Assembly: GCA_043800975.1 (NCBI GenBank)
Contig: JAZDMK010000090.1
Location: 1-24,604 of the forward strand
Direction of reading: 5' to 3'
DNA: 24,604 nucleotides
Source of the DNA: JAZDMK01 sp043800975
GTDB lineage: Bacteria; Bacteroidota; Bacteroidia; Bacteroidales; JAHJDW01
Under the pieces are notes generated by a model that made no database searches, was not told the DNA's origin, and saw only the letters and a program-made list of their open reading frames with translations. Made by a program: the position numbers and the translations under genes. Positions 8,202-15,363 of the stretch are shown piece by piece (positions within the stretch are counted from its first letter, which is position 1; each line of letters begins with the position of its first letter).

Positions 8202-8228
8202 TAAGCCCCGGCCTGAAGGCCGTGGTTA
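8202..8228. repeat. Short GC-rich palindrome (REP-like)
   Basis: CGGCC (8209-8213), loop TGAA, GGCCG (8218-8222), with CC/GG (8206-8207 / 8224-8225) and TAA/TTA outer pairs around one mismatch and a bulged G. It sits between the divergent Ldh_2 and pepD genes, upstream of the pepD promoter. Palindromes of this style are, from general knowledge, often dispersed through genomes; only one copy is in this window. Confidence 0.5.
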
Positions 8229-8231
8229 TTA

Positions 8232-8265
8232 ATGAAAAAAAATTGATAAAACAATTTTTTTTCAT
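8232..8265. promoter_or_regulatory. Perfect 14-bp palindrome across the pepD promoter (possible operator)
   Basis: ATGAAAAAAAATTG (8232-8245) is perfectly repeated inverted at 8252-8265 with a 6-nt centre (ATAAAA). The arms run from before the -33 TTG to the first base of the -7 element. A dimeric regulator bound here would block RNA polymerase; alternatively the palindrome could form a hairpin as DNA. Confidence 0.55.
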
Positions 8266-8272
8266 AGGTTTG
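8243..8272 (+). promoter_or_regulatory. Bacteroidota-type promoter for pepD
   Basis: TTG at 8243-8245, 19-bp spacer, TAGGTTTG at 8265-8272, a full match to TTG-N19-21-TAnnTTTG. The predicted transcript starts about 20 nt before the ATG at 8299, giving a very short leader. Confidence 0.7.
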
Positions 8273-8298
8273 TTACCCTTAATTAAATTCAAACGCAT

Positions 8299-9756
8299 AT
8301 GGCAAACGTATTCGACGGGCTGAAGCCCGAAAAGGTGTGGCAGTATTTTTACGATATCTGTCAGATTCCTCACGCTTCTAAGAAAGAAGAAAAAATTATT
8401 CAGTACCTGCTTGATTTTGCAGCTCAGCATAAACTGGAAGCAAAAAAAGACGGGGCCGGAAATGTTTTAATCTGCAAAGCTGCCACAGCTGGAATGGAAA
8501 AGAAAAAAACCATAATACTGCAAAGCCATGTGGATATGGTATGCGAGAAGAACAGCGATGTTCAGCATGACTTTGATAAAGATCCTATTCAGCCTGTGAT
8601 TGACAATGGCTGGGTGAAAGCAAAAGGAACAACACTGGGCGCTGATGACGGCATGGGTGTTGCGGCAGCGTTGGCGATTCTTGAAGCAAATGATATTGTT
8701 CACGGACCGATAGAATGTCTTTTCACTGTAGATGAAGAAACAGGTCTTACCGGCGCATTTGCATTACAACCGGGGTTTGTAAAAGGAACGATTCTGCTCA
8801 ACCTTGACAGCGAAGACGAAGGTGAATTGTTTATCGGCTGTGCCGGAGGAAAAGGAACTATCATGGAAATGCCTTTCAAACGTGATAAAGCACCTGCAGG
8901 CAAAACCTATAAAATTTCTGTGACCGGATTAAAGGGTGGCCATTCTGGCGGTGATATTCACGTGGGGCTTGGCAATGCCGTAAAAATAATTAACCGTTTG
9001 CTTTGGAATGCTGCGAACAACGAAGGTTTGCGTCTTTCAGAAATTGCAGGCGGAAATCTGCACAATGCTATTGCACGCGAAGCTTTTGCTACCGTTGTGA
9101 TTCCACAAGACAAAGCAGCAGCTTTTGAAGCGTATGTAAAAAAATTCAACCAGGATGTAAAGGATGAACTGGCCAGCGTTGACCCGGGTTTACAAGTTGC
9201 ATGCACAGTCATTGAAAATATTGAAACAGTGATTGACGCAGACACACAGAAAAAACTGCTCAACAGTTTATACGCATGTCCTCACGGTGTGATTGCTATG
9301 AGTGCCGATATGCCGGGCCTCGTAGAAACTTCTACCAATTTGGCTTCTGTAAAAATAGATGGTGATAAAATTATTATTGGAACCAGTCAGCGCAGTTCGA
9401 TTGAAAGTGCCAAGAATGATATTGCAGATATGGTAGCTGCAGTATTCCGTCTGACCGGTTCTGAAATAAAAGTAGGTGATGGTTATCCCGGCTGGAAGCC
9501 CAATGTAAAAAGTGAAATTCTAAAAATCACTTCCGAATCCTACAAACGTTTATTTGGGAAAGAGCCGAAAGTACTGGCTATTCACGCAGGTCTTGAATGT
9601 GGTATTATCGGTGAAAAGAATCCCGGCATGGATATGATCTCGTTCGGTCCTACGCTGCGTGATGTGCACTGCCCGGATGAAAGAATTGAAATCGTTACGG
9701 TAGATATGTTCTGGAAACACCTGATTGATGTGCTGAAGAGCGCGCCGGATGCATAG
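8299..9756 (+). CDS. pepD: Cytosol beta-Ala-His dipeptidase (aminoacyl-histidine dipeptidase), M20 family
   Basis: A 485-residue zinc peptidase, full length for PepD. It hydrolyses Xaa-His and other dipeptides in the cytoplasm. The M20 metal and catalytic residues are all visible: H77 and D79 in L-Q-S-H-V-D-M-V, bridging D116 in G-A-D-D-G-M-G, catalytic E146 and metal ligand E147 in D-E-E-T-G, D170 in L-N-L-D-S-E-D, and the C-terminal H457 in D-V-H-C-P-D-E-R. The dimerisation/lid domain motif G-G-H-S-G-G-D-I-H lies near residues 217-225. No signal peptide. It has its own promoter and ends at a strong intrinsic terminator shared with lysA. Nothing looks degraded, and alternative assignment within M20 is unlikely given the length and motif set. 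Confidence 0.96.
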   Translation: MANVFDGLKPEKVWQYFYDICQIPHASKKEEKIIQYLLDFAAQHKLEAKKDGAGNVLICKAATAGMEKKKTIILQSHVDMVCEKNSDVQHDFDKDPIQPVIDNGWVKAKGTTLGADDGMGVAAALAILEANDIVHGPIECLFTVDEETGLTGAFALQPGFVKGTILLNLDSEDEGELFIGCAGGKGTIMEMPFKRDKAPAGKTYKISVTGLKGGHSGGDIHVGLGNAVKIINRLLWNAANNEGLRLSEIAGGNLHNAIAREAFATVVIPQDKAAAFEAYVKKFNQDVKDELASVDPGLQVACTVIENIETVIDADTQKKLLNSLYACPHGVIAMSADMPGLVETSTNLASVKIDGDKIIIGTSQRSSIESAKNDIADMVAAVFRLTGSEIKVGDGYPGWKPNVKSEILKITSESYKRLFGKEPKVLAIHAGLECGIIGEKNPGMDMISFGPTLRDVHCPDERIEIVTVDMFWKHLIDVLKSAPDA

Positions 9757-9772
9757 TTTACAAAATCGACCC

Positions 9773-9804
9773 AAAAAAGCCTTCTGTTGAAGGCTTTTTT
9801 TTTT
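9773..9804. terminator. Bidirectional intrinsic terminator between pepD and lysA
   Basis: AAAAAAGCCTTC (9773-9784), loop TGTT, GAAGGCTTTTTT (9789-9800) and four more T. The A-run on one side and T-run on the other make it work in both directions. It overlaps the lysA stop codon (9803-9805) by two bases. Confidence 0.9.
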
Positions 9805-11032
9805 AACTAACTGCAAAAACCTGTTTTTTTCTGTCCGGAATTTCTGAAATAATCTGATTTGGTTTTTCCCATGCACAAATGCTGCCCGGTAATTCTCTGA
9901 GGTTATAGCGCGAAGCCATAACTTCACCGTAGGCTCCCGCTGATTGTATGGCCAGCATATCACCTTCACTGCATTCAGGGAGTTCCACATCCTGACCGAA
10001 ACAATCGGAGGATTCGCAAATGGGTCCGACCACGTCATACTTTTTCAAAGGCCCGTTCGATGAAAGATTTTCAATTTTATGATAGGCCTGATACAGCGCA
10101 GGGCGTATCAAATCGGTAAAGCCTGCATCGACAATGACGAACTGCTTTCCAAATGATTTTTTAACATACAGAACTTTTGTAATCAGGCTTCCGCATTGTC
10201 CGGTCACCGAACGACCCGGCTCTACATGAACCGTCTGGTCTGGAAAAACATGCAGATGCTGCCGAATCATGTCCAGATAGCCCGAAAAATCAGACATCAC
10301 ATCCGGTTCTTCATAATGAATGGCCAATCCACCACCCAGATTCAGATGCTGGAAGTACAATCCCTTTTCATTCAGAAAAAGTTGAATATCATTCATGCGT
10401 CTGCATAGCCGCCGGAACACGCCCTTGTCGGTAATCTGGGAACCCACGTGCATGTGCAACCCAGTAATTTCCAGATGCTCCCACTGTTTATAGCTGTCTA
10501 TTGCTGCGTTCAGTTCCTCATCACCCAGGCCAAACTTGTTATAAGCAGCACCGGTGGTGATATAGCGATGGGTGTGTGAATCAATGTTGGGATTTACCCG
10601 GATGGCAACGTGCGCCCGTTTGCCCATAGAACCTGCCAGTGCATTCACTACCTGCAGCTCTGCCAGCGATTCACAATTCATACAGAAAATTCCTTTCTTC
10701 AGGGCTAGTCTGATTTCATCCTCTCTTTTTCCAACACCGGCATACACAATATCCTGTTCTTTAAAACCACATTGTATCGCTCTTTCAATTTCATTTCCAC
10801 TCACACAATCAGCACCCAACCCACTTTCCCGGATCATTTTCAGCAAAAAAGGATTGGCATTGGCTTTCACCGAATAATGCGCCCGGATATTATGTTTTTT
10901 CAGTTGATACTTCAGTTCATTCAAAGTCGATTTCAGACAATTCAGATCATAATGATAATAAGGAGTTACATGCCTTGAGGTTATTTCTCCGGCTGAGCTT
11001 CCCATCAGCATTTCAGGATTTTCGCGGTACAT
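9803..11032 (-). CDS. lysA: Diaminopimelate decarboxylase
   Basis: A 409-residue PLP-dependent fold-III decarboxylase that converts meso-diaminopimelate to L-lysine, the last step of lysine synthesis. The PLP lysine is K56 in H-Y-S-V-K-A-N-A-N. Other motifs in order: H-V-G-S-Q around residue 197, the glycine loop L-G-G-G-L, E-P-G-R-S near 262, the catalytic cysteine region G-P-I-C-E-S-S-D-C near 325-333, and G-A-Y-G-E-V-M-A-S-R-Y-N near the C-terminus. The C-E-S-x-D motif separates it from ornithine/arginine decarboxylases; carboxynorspermidine decarboxylase is less likely given the E-P-G-R and G-G-G spacing. It is convergent with pepD and divergent from an ACT-domain gene. An alternative start is M8 or M10. 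Confidence 0.93.
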   Translation of the reverse strand: MYRENPEMLMGSSAGEITSRHVTPYYHYDLNCLKSTLNELKYQLKKHNIRAHYSVKANANPFLLKMIRESGLGADCVSGNEIERAIQCGFKEQDIVYAGVGKREDEIRLALKKGIFCMNCESLAELQVVNALAGSMGKRAHVAIRVNPNIDSHTHRYITTGAAYNKFGLGDEELNAAIDSYKQWEHLEITGLHMHVGSQITDKGVFRRLCRRMNDIQLFLNEKGLYFQHLNLGGGLAIHYEEPDVMSDFSGYLDMIRQHLHVFPDQTVHVEPGRSVTGQCGSLITKVLYVKKSFGKQFVIVDAGFTDLIRPALYQAYHKIENLSSNGPLKKYDVVGPICESSDCFGQDVELPECSEGDMLAIQSAGAYGEVMASRYNLRELPGSICAWEKPNQIISEIPDRKKQVFAVS

Positions 11033-11052
11033 AATTTTGATTTTTAACGCTG

Positions 11053-11060
11053 CAAAACTA
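11053..11060 (-). promoter_or_regulatory. Probable -7 promoter element for lysA
   Basis: On the minus strand TAGTTTTG matches TAnnTTTG, about 20 bp before the lysA ATG. No clear -33 TTG is seen at the expected distance; an A/T tract lies there. Confidence 0.45.
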
Positions 11061-11109
11061 TCGGGATGTTTTCAGGCTAAAAAAAAAATGAAGAAATTAT
11101 TCTTTTTTT

Positions 11110-11117
11110 TAACTTTG
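11110..11117 (+). promoter_or_regulatory. Probable -7 promoter element for the ACT-domain gene
   Basis: TAACTTTG matches TAnnTTTG and lies 15 bp before the ATG at 11133, which would give a nearly leaderless transcript. No good -33 TTG is present; an A-rich and T-rich stretch precedes it. The two divergent promoters share a 100-bp region. Confidence 0.45.
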
Positions 11118-11132
11118 TGTTAAATTCTTAAC

Positions 11133-11795
11133 ATGATTACCATTGCACAAACCGTTCAGCAACTTTTAGCGGAGCACCCTTTTATTCCCGAAGCCATGAC
11201 GGCGGGGCTGATCAATCATTCAGCGCTGGCCCGCCAGCTGATCCCGGAAATTGAAAAAAGATTGCATAAGAAAGTAGAGCCCGGTGCAGTAATCATGTCG
11301 CTGAAACGTTTCTCGCCGCAGGCGGAGCTCAGCAATCATGTCCGGATCCGAAAGATTATGAAAAACGTGGGCGAGGTTATTGTCCGCTCCAACTTAAGCC
11401 GTATTACATTTCAGAATACAGATTCACTTTTTGAAAAACTGAACCGCACCCTGTCGATTCAGAAAGCTTCTCGCGATGTCATGTTCACTTATGTGCGGGG
11501 TGTTTTTGAGACGACACTGATCGGTAGTTCACCTTATCTTCAGATGCTGACACCGTCGCTGAAAAAGGAAAAAATTCTTGTTCAAAACAATCATCTTTCT
11601 TCCGTTACCCTAACACTTCCGAAAGACAATATGGACCAGCCCGGCCTTTACAATTTTATTCTACGGCAGATCGCCTGGGAAGGAATCAACATCCGGGAAG
11701 TGATTTCAACTTCCAACGAGTTTACAGTGATTGTTTCGGAAAAAGATGTAGACAAAGCGTTCAGTGTGATGAACGGCATGAAGAAAATTCATTAA
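11133..11795 (+). CDS. ACT-domain protein with helical N-terminal domain
   Basis: A 220-residue cytoplasmic protein. Residues 1-65 are helical and helix-turn-helix-like, with the pattern H-P-F-I-x-E-A-M-x-x-G-L-I-N-x-S-A-L-A-R ... A-V-I-M-S-L-K-R-F, which I have seen in archaeal and bacterial ACT-containing proteins of unknown function. Residues about 150-218 have an ACT-like beta-alpha-beta-beta-alpha-beta pattern (V-T-L-T-L-P ... G-L-Y-N-F-I-L-R-Q-I-A-W-E-G-I-N-I-R-E-V-I-S ... F-T-V-I-V-S-E-K-D-V-D-K-A-F), like the regulatory ACT repeat of aspartate kinases. ACT domains commonly sense amino acids. Divergence from lysA suggests, without proof, a lysine-pathway sensor. It ends 11 bp from a convergent gene. 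Confidence 0.75.
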   Translation: MITIAQTVQQLLAEHPFIPEAMTAGLINHSALARQLIPEIEKRLHKKVEPGAVIMSLKRFSPQAELSNHVRIRKIMKNVGEVIVRSNLSRITFQNTDSLFEKLNRTLSIQKASRDVMFTYVRGVFETTLIGSSPYLQMLTPSLKKEKILVQNNHLSSVTLTLPKDNMDQPGLYNFILRQIAWEGINIREVISTSNEFTVIVSEKDVDKAFSVMNGMKKIH

Positions 11796-11806
11796 AAACA
11801 ATGATT

Positions 11807-12388
11807 CTACTCAGGGCTTTTAAGTTTTTTCAAAACCTCTAACAATTCCTTCACATCTTCCTTTCCTGTCAGATTCATCAGAATCTGCTTCTGCCCTTCA
11901 TTTAGTTTACTCATGTCACCATCGAACTGGACAACGCCGTTTTCAATTTTAATGGAAACATTATCGCTGTTTCTATTTACATCGGTAGTATCCTTTTCCA
12001 GATTTCCGAATAAATCATCAAAATCATCATTGCTGTTTTTGCTTACAACGGTATTCGTTTTCACAGAATCAAACTGCTTATCCTGAATTTTCTGCATAAG
12101 TTTCTCCAGCCTCTCACCTGTCACGCCTGCCTTTTCGAGCTGTTCACGCATAATTGCAAGGTTCATTTCGAAAGGAGGATTGTTCTCATTTTCAAAAAAG
12201 GATGTTGTCTCCTGTGGCTCGCTATCATAGGCTGACTGTGCTTTTGGTGGCGTGCTTTTATAAGTTAATGATTCGAAATCCATTGAATCCCTTTTTCTCA
12301 TGCGTGCTTTTATGATAAAGTTTATCAGCACAAATGCAATCAGTGGAACTGCAATCAGGATTATAATTAAAACAGTGTTTGTTTCCAT
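11807..12388 (-). CDS. Single-pass membrane protein, function unknown
   Basis: A 193-residue protein with one N-terminal transmembrane segment (about residues 5-27) followed by a basic K-A-R-M-R-K-R stop-transfer stretch, so the acidic, mostly helical remainder is predicted to be cytoplasmic. A low-complexity linker (about 32-75, rich in S, T, P, E, N) leads to a helical region (M-R-E-Q-L-E-K-A-G-V-T-G-E-R-L-E-K-L-M) and a C-terminal helix pair ending in L-E-V-L-K-K-L-K. No family recognised. Its ATG lies 3 bp after the stop of the CHAT gene, so it is the last gene of the minus-strand cluster and probably translationally coupled. It could anchor or partner the CHAT protein; that is inference from position only. 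Confidence 0.75.
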   Translation of the reverse strand: METNTVLIIILIAVPLIAFVLINFIIKARMRKRDSMDFESLTYKSTPPKAQSAYDSEPQETTSFFENENNPPFEMNLAIMREQLEKAGVTGERLEKLMQKIQDKQFDSVKTNTVVSKNSNDDFDDLFGNLEKDTTDVNRNSDNVSIKIENGVVQFDGDMSKLNEGQKQILMNLTGKEDVKELLEVLKKLKSPE

Positions 12389-12391
12389 ATA

Positions 12392-15280
12392 TCACTCACT
12401 TAAAACAAAAGCCGCCCAATAATTTGCTTCGTACTTTGCGCGCATGGCTTCCTGCGCGGCACGGAAGGCTGTATGAATCTCTTTTCCGCCCATCCACTGA
12501 GAATAGAAAACATCCATGAATTCCACCGTCACTTCATCACGAATTTCCCACAGTGTGTATATGATATATCGCACGCCGGCCATTTTAAAAGCGCGTTGCA
12601 ATCCGTATACGCCTTCACTGTCGTTGATATCACCCAACCCGGTTTCACAGGCGGAAAGTACTACCAGTTCAGTTTTTGAGAGATCGAGCAGCGATACTTC
12701 ATAGGCCGTTAATATTCCATCATCAATTCCTGCGGGCATGCTTCCGCCAACCCAGGTGCGGTTGCCACCGGCCATAACAAGACCTGAACGAAGAAGCGGA
12801 TCTGCTGCAATTTTAAATTCATTATCCTGAACGGAGGCATTCTTTGACCCGTCTTTTTTTGAAAAATAAAATCCATGCGTTGCAATATGAATGATTGCGG
12901 GAGAATTTCCGGACATGGACTTGAAGGATTCTTCCAATGCTGAATCTCCGGTTAAAACCTGCGGTTTCATTTTCTTGTCACGAAATGCCTTTGCAACCTG
13001 AGATGCTTCAATCAATGTTCCCTGCAAAAAACTCCATTCACTGCCGCGTCCGATTTCACGCGTAACCGGAATGTCATTGAATGCCATCAGCTGTGAATTA
13101 TCCGACTTTTCAAAAACGCCCGTCAGTTCCGCGTGACGTTTCAGTTCAATGGAGTAATTAATCCCTCCGAAAATAGTGGGTTGCAAACTGCCAGTAAACT
13201 TCATCTGTTCGTTACCCACCATGCGGCCCGATGACACAAACATCAGATTGTAACGATCCACCAGAAATTTTTTATCGGGAGATGATAATCCGGCAAAGGA
13301 GATCTTGTGCAGCAGCCCACTGGGGGAGAGATAAATATTTTTTACTCCTTTCAGCAGCGAATCAACCGGAGCCCATATCATGGAATACAAATCCCGGCTC
13401 TTGTCCATACTCATAGGCTGATCAAGGACCTTTACTCCGCGGTAATTCACCATTTTCTCCATAACACTGCGCAGTTCCCGCTCTTCAAAAAGCGGAACCA
13501 GTTTCGGGTAGGCGTATCCGGGTCGCACAACCAGCGCGGCATACATAACAGTGTCTGTCAGCCGTCCTTTCATGTAAAGTTTATAATGCATAAACTCAAC
13601 TGACGCATCGGATCTGGTCAGTTTTTTCTGCATCGCTGTCCAGTCGGTTGTTTTAATGTCTGTATCTTCTGAACTGATTTTCACTTTTTGGGTAATTTCC
13701 TTCTCGGTTGCGTTAGCTACCCGCGTCAGGCTATCCAGGTTTACACCCAGCGTGGTCAGGCGCATCCTGTTCATCATGGAATAACGGCCTATTTCCTTTT
13801 TCTGATCCACCCAGTTGTTAAAACTTCGCAACAATGCCGTATCACCCGATGCCACAACTGCATTGCGCAGCTTCACTGACCTTGTCAGCAGCATTCCTTT
13901 TGTTGATAAAATTGTATTCAACAGATCGGATGAAGAGGTCGGATTCGTTTTGCAAAAACTCGCATAAAAAGATTTATAGCGGTTGAAGTCAGGCTCAAGC
14001 ATAGCAAGGTATTTTTCACGTTCACTGTCACTCAGGAAATCGAAATAGTGCCGGATGTTTTGCAAATGTATCCGCAGGTTTTCCTTAAACAATGGTTCTG
14101 CTTTTGAGTTTTGATTGAGATAAAAATATTCCGCTGCCAACCTGCTGAGTGTTCGCGCATAAACAGGATGATCGGGGCCTTCATTTTCCTTCCTCAGTTC
14201 CAATGCCTGGCTAAAAAGTCCGGCAGCACCCTGAAAGTCCTTTTTATATTCCAGAATACACGCCAGGTTGAATAATCCGATCGCGTACTGGTAATGATGA
14301 TCGCCAACAATGGACTTGACCACATCAAGGTATTCCCGGGTTAGTTTCTCTGCTTCCCCCCATTGATTCTTTCCCTGCATTACGTTGGCACGCAGCCGTA
14401 TTTTTGCTGCATAGTCCATGTTATCTTTCCCAAGCATTTTATCAGAAAGTTGAGAAGCCTCAAGCGAGAGAGAATCAGCACGGTTAATATTCCCGAGAAG
14501 ATACCAGGCAGAAGCCAGATTACCAAGCGGGCTCAGCATATTGATATTATCGGTCTCTTTGTATAGTTGCAGTGCTCTGCCAAACAGTGGAACCGCATCT
14601 TCATTTCTTCCGGTTGAGAGGTATAAGCGGGCAAGGTTGTTCAGGTACAACGGAAAATCAACTATATTGGAATCCTTCCAAATTTTCTCCGCTTTTTCGA
14701 TGGCTGTTTTAAATAAAACTTCTGACTCGCCATACCTTCCCATCATCATGTAGAGATCTGCTGTGTTATGGATGATCAGAATCCAGGCTGTATTATTGGT
14801 GCCATAATTCTTCTCAATTATTTCCTGCGCCTTTTTAAAATTTGCTTCCGACTCATTAAAACGTCCATTGTCTTCCGTAAAAACGCCCAGATCGTTTACC
14901 GCCATGGCATAATTTAAAGACTGTTGGCCGTATATGGCACCCACGATTTCACACTGTTCTTTAATCAACTGAGTGGCCTGTGTGAACCTGCCCATACTGA
15001 AATAATAACTGGTCAACCCGTAAATGATTCTGATATTGCGTTCATTGTTTTTTCCGAATGCTTTCTCATTCAGCTCCCGGGCTCTTTCATGCAGCAATCG
15101 CGAAGAATCCCAGCGCTGGGTTTCCATACACAACTCACCCAACTGAGTAAGATTGTCAATAAAACAAGTGTCTGACCTTGTAAATTTCATTTCTGCAATT
15201 TTCAATGCTTTCAAAGAAATGAGGTATGCCGAATCATATGCATCTCTTTCCTGAAGCACAGTTGCCTTTTTATAAAGCAC
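12392..15280 (-). CDS. TPR-CHAT domain protein (caspase-like peptidase fold); signal peptide in a shifted frame
   Basis: The main frame gives 962 residues from a GTG at 15280. Residues 1-400 are tetratricopeptide-type helix pairs (for example L-Y-L-N-N-L-A-R-L-Y-L-S-T-G-R-N-E-D-A). After a linker, the C-terminal third is a CHAT domain, a clan CD (caspase/separase-related) fold: L-L-H-K-I-S-F-A-G-L, then the catalytic His in I-A-T-H-G-F (H802) and Cys in L-S-A-C-E-T-G (C878), ending Y-W-A-A-F-V-L-S-E. Both dyad residues are present. The GTG is probably not the true start: upstream codons in the same frame (SASLNHLSAQDNWA) continue the first TPR helix and a signal-peptide cleavage site. With the shifted leader the product would be 990 residues and exported. 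It lies between the GH18 gene (13-nt overlap with the leader ATG) and a membrane protein gene. Confidence 0.88.
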   Translation of the reverse strand: MLYKKATVLQERDAYDSAYLISLKALKIAEMKFTRSDTCFIDNLTQLGELCMETQRWDSSRLLHERARELNEKAFGKNNERNIRIIYGLTSYYFSMGRFTQATQLIKEQCEIVGAIYGQQSLNYAMAVNDLGVFTEDNGRFNESEANFKKAQEIIEKNYGTNNTAWILIIHNTADLYMMMGRYGESEVLFKTAIEKAEKIWKDSNIVDFPLYLNNLARLYLSTGRNEDAVPLFGRALQLYKETDNINMLSPLGNLASAWYLLGNINRADSLSLEASQLSDKMLGKDNMDYAAKIRLRANVMQGKNQWGEAEKLTREYLDVVKSIVGDHHYQYAIGLFNLACILEYKKDFQGAAGLFSQALELRKENEGPDHPVYARTLSRLAAEYFYLNQNSKAEPLFKENLRIHLQNIRHYFDFLSDSEREKYLAMLEPDFNRYKSFYASFCKTNPTSSSDLLNTILSTKGMLLTRSVKLRNAVVASGDTALLRSFNNWVDQKKEIGRYSMMNRMRLTTLGVNLDSLTRVANATEKEITQKVKISSEDTDIKTTDWTAMQKKLTRSDASVEFMHYKLYMKGRLTDTVMYAALVVRPGYAYPKLVPLFEERELRSVMEKMVNYRGVKVLDQPMSMDKSRDLYSMIWAPVDSLLKGVKNIYLSPSGLLHKISFAGLSSPDKKFLVDRYNLMFVSSGRMVGNEQMKFTGSLQPTIFGGINYSIELKRHAELTGVFEKSDNSQLMAFNDIPVTREIGRGSEWSFLQGTLIEASQVAKAFRDKKMKPQVLTGDSALEESFKSMSGNSPAIIHIATHGFYFSKKDGSKNASVQDNEFKIAADPLLRSGLVMAGGNRTWVGGSMPAGIDDGILTAYEVSLLDLSKTELVVLSACETGLGDINDSEGVYGLQRAFKMAGVRYIIYTLWEIRDEVTVEFMDVFYSQWMGGKEIHTAFRAAQEAMRAKYEANYWAAFVLSE

Positions 15281-15363
15281 CGCCCAATTATCCTGTGCAG
15301 ACAGATGGTTCAGCGATGCTGAAAAAAAGCAATCAGTATTATTTTAACAATTACTCGAAGCAT
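15281..15363 (-). other. Frameshifted signal-peptide leader of the CHAT gene
   Basis: On the minus strand an ATG at 15363-15361 opens MLRVIVKIILIAFF, a good Sec signal core, then reads Q-H-R and stops (TGA). A -1 shift at the run of seven T (15328-15322) joins it to SASLNHLSAQDNWA in the CHAT frame, completing a signal peptide with an S-A-Q cleavage site. In the leader frame the run is T_TTT_TTT, a fit to the X_XXY_YYZ slippery pattern. A small CAGC-ATC-GCTG hairpin follows. The CHAT frame itself is closed upstream by TAA at 15346-15344 and has no ATG before 15280. Confidence 0.75.
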
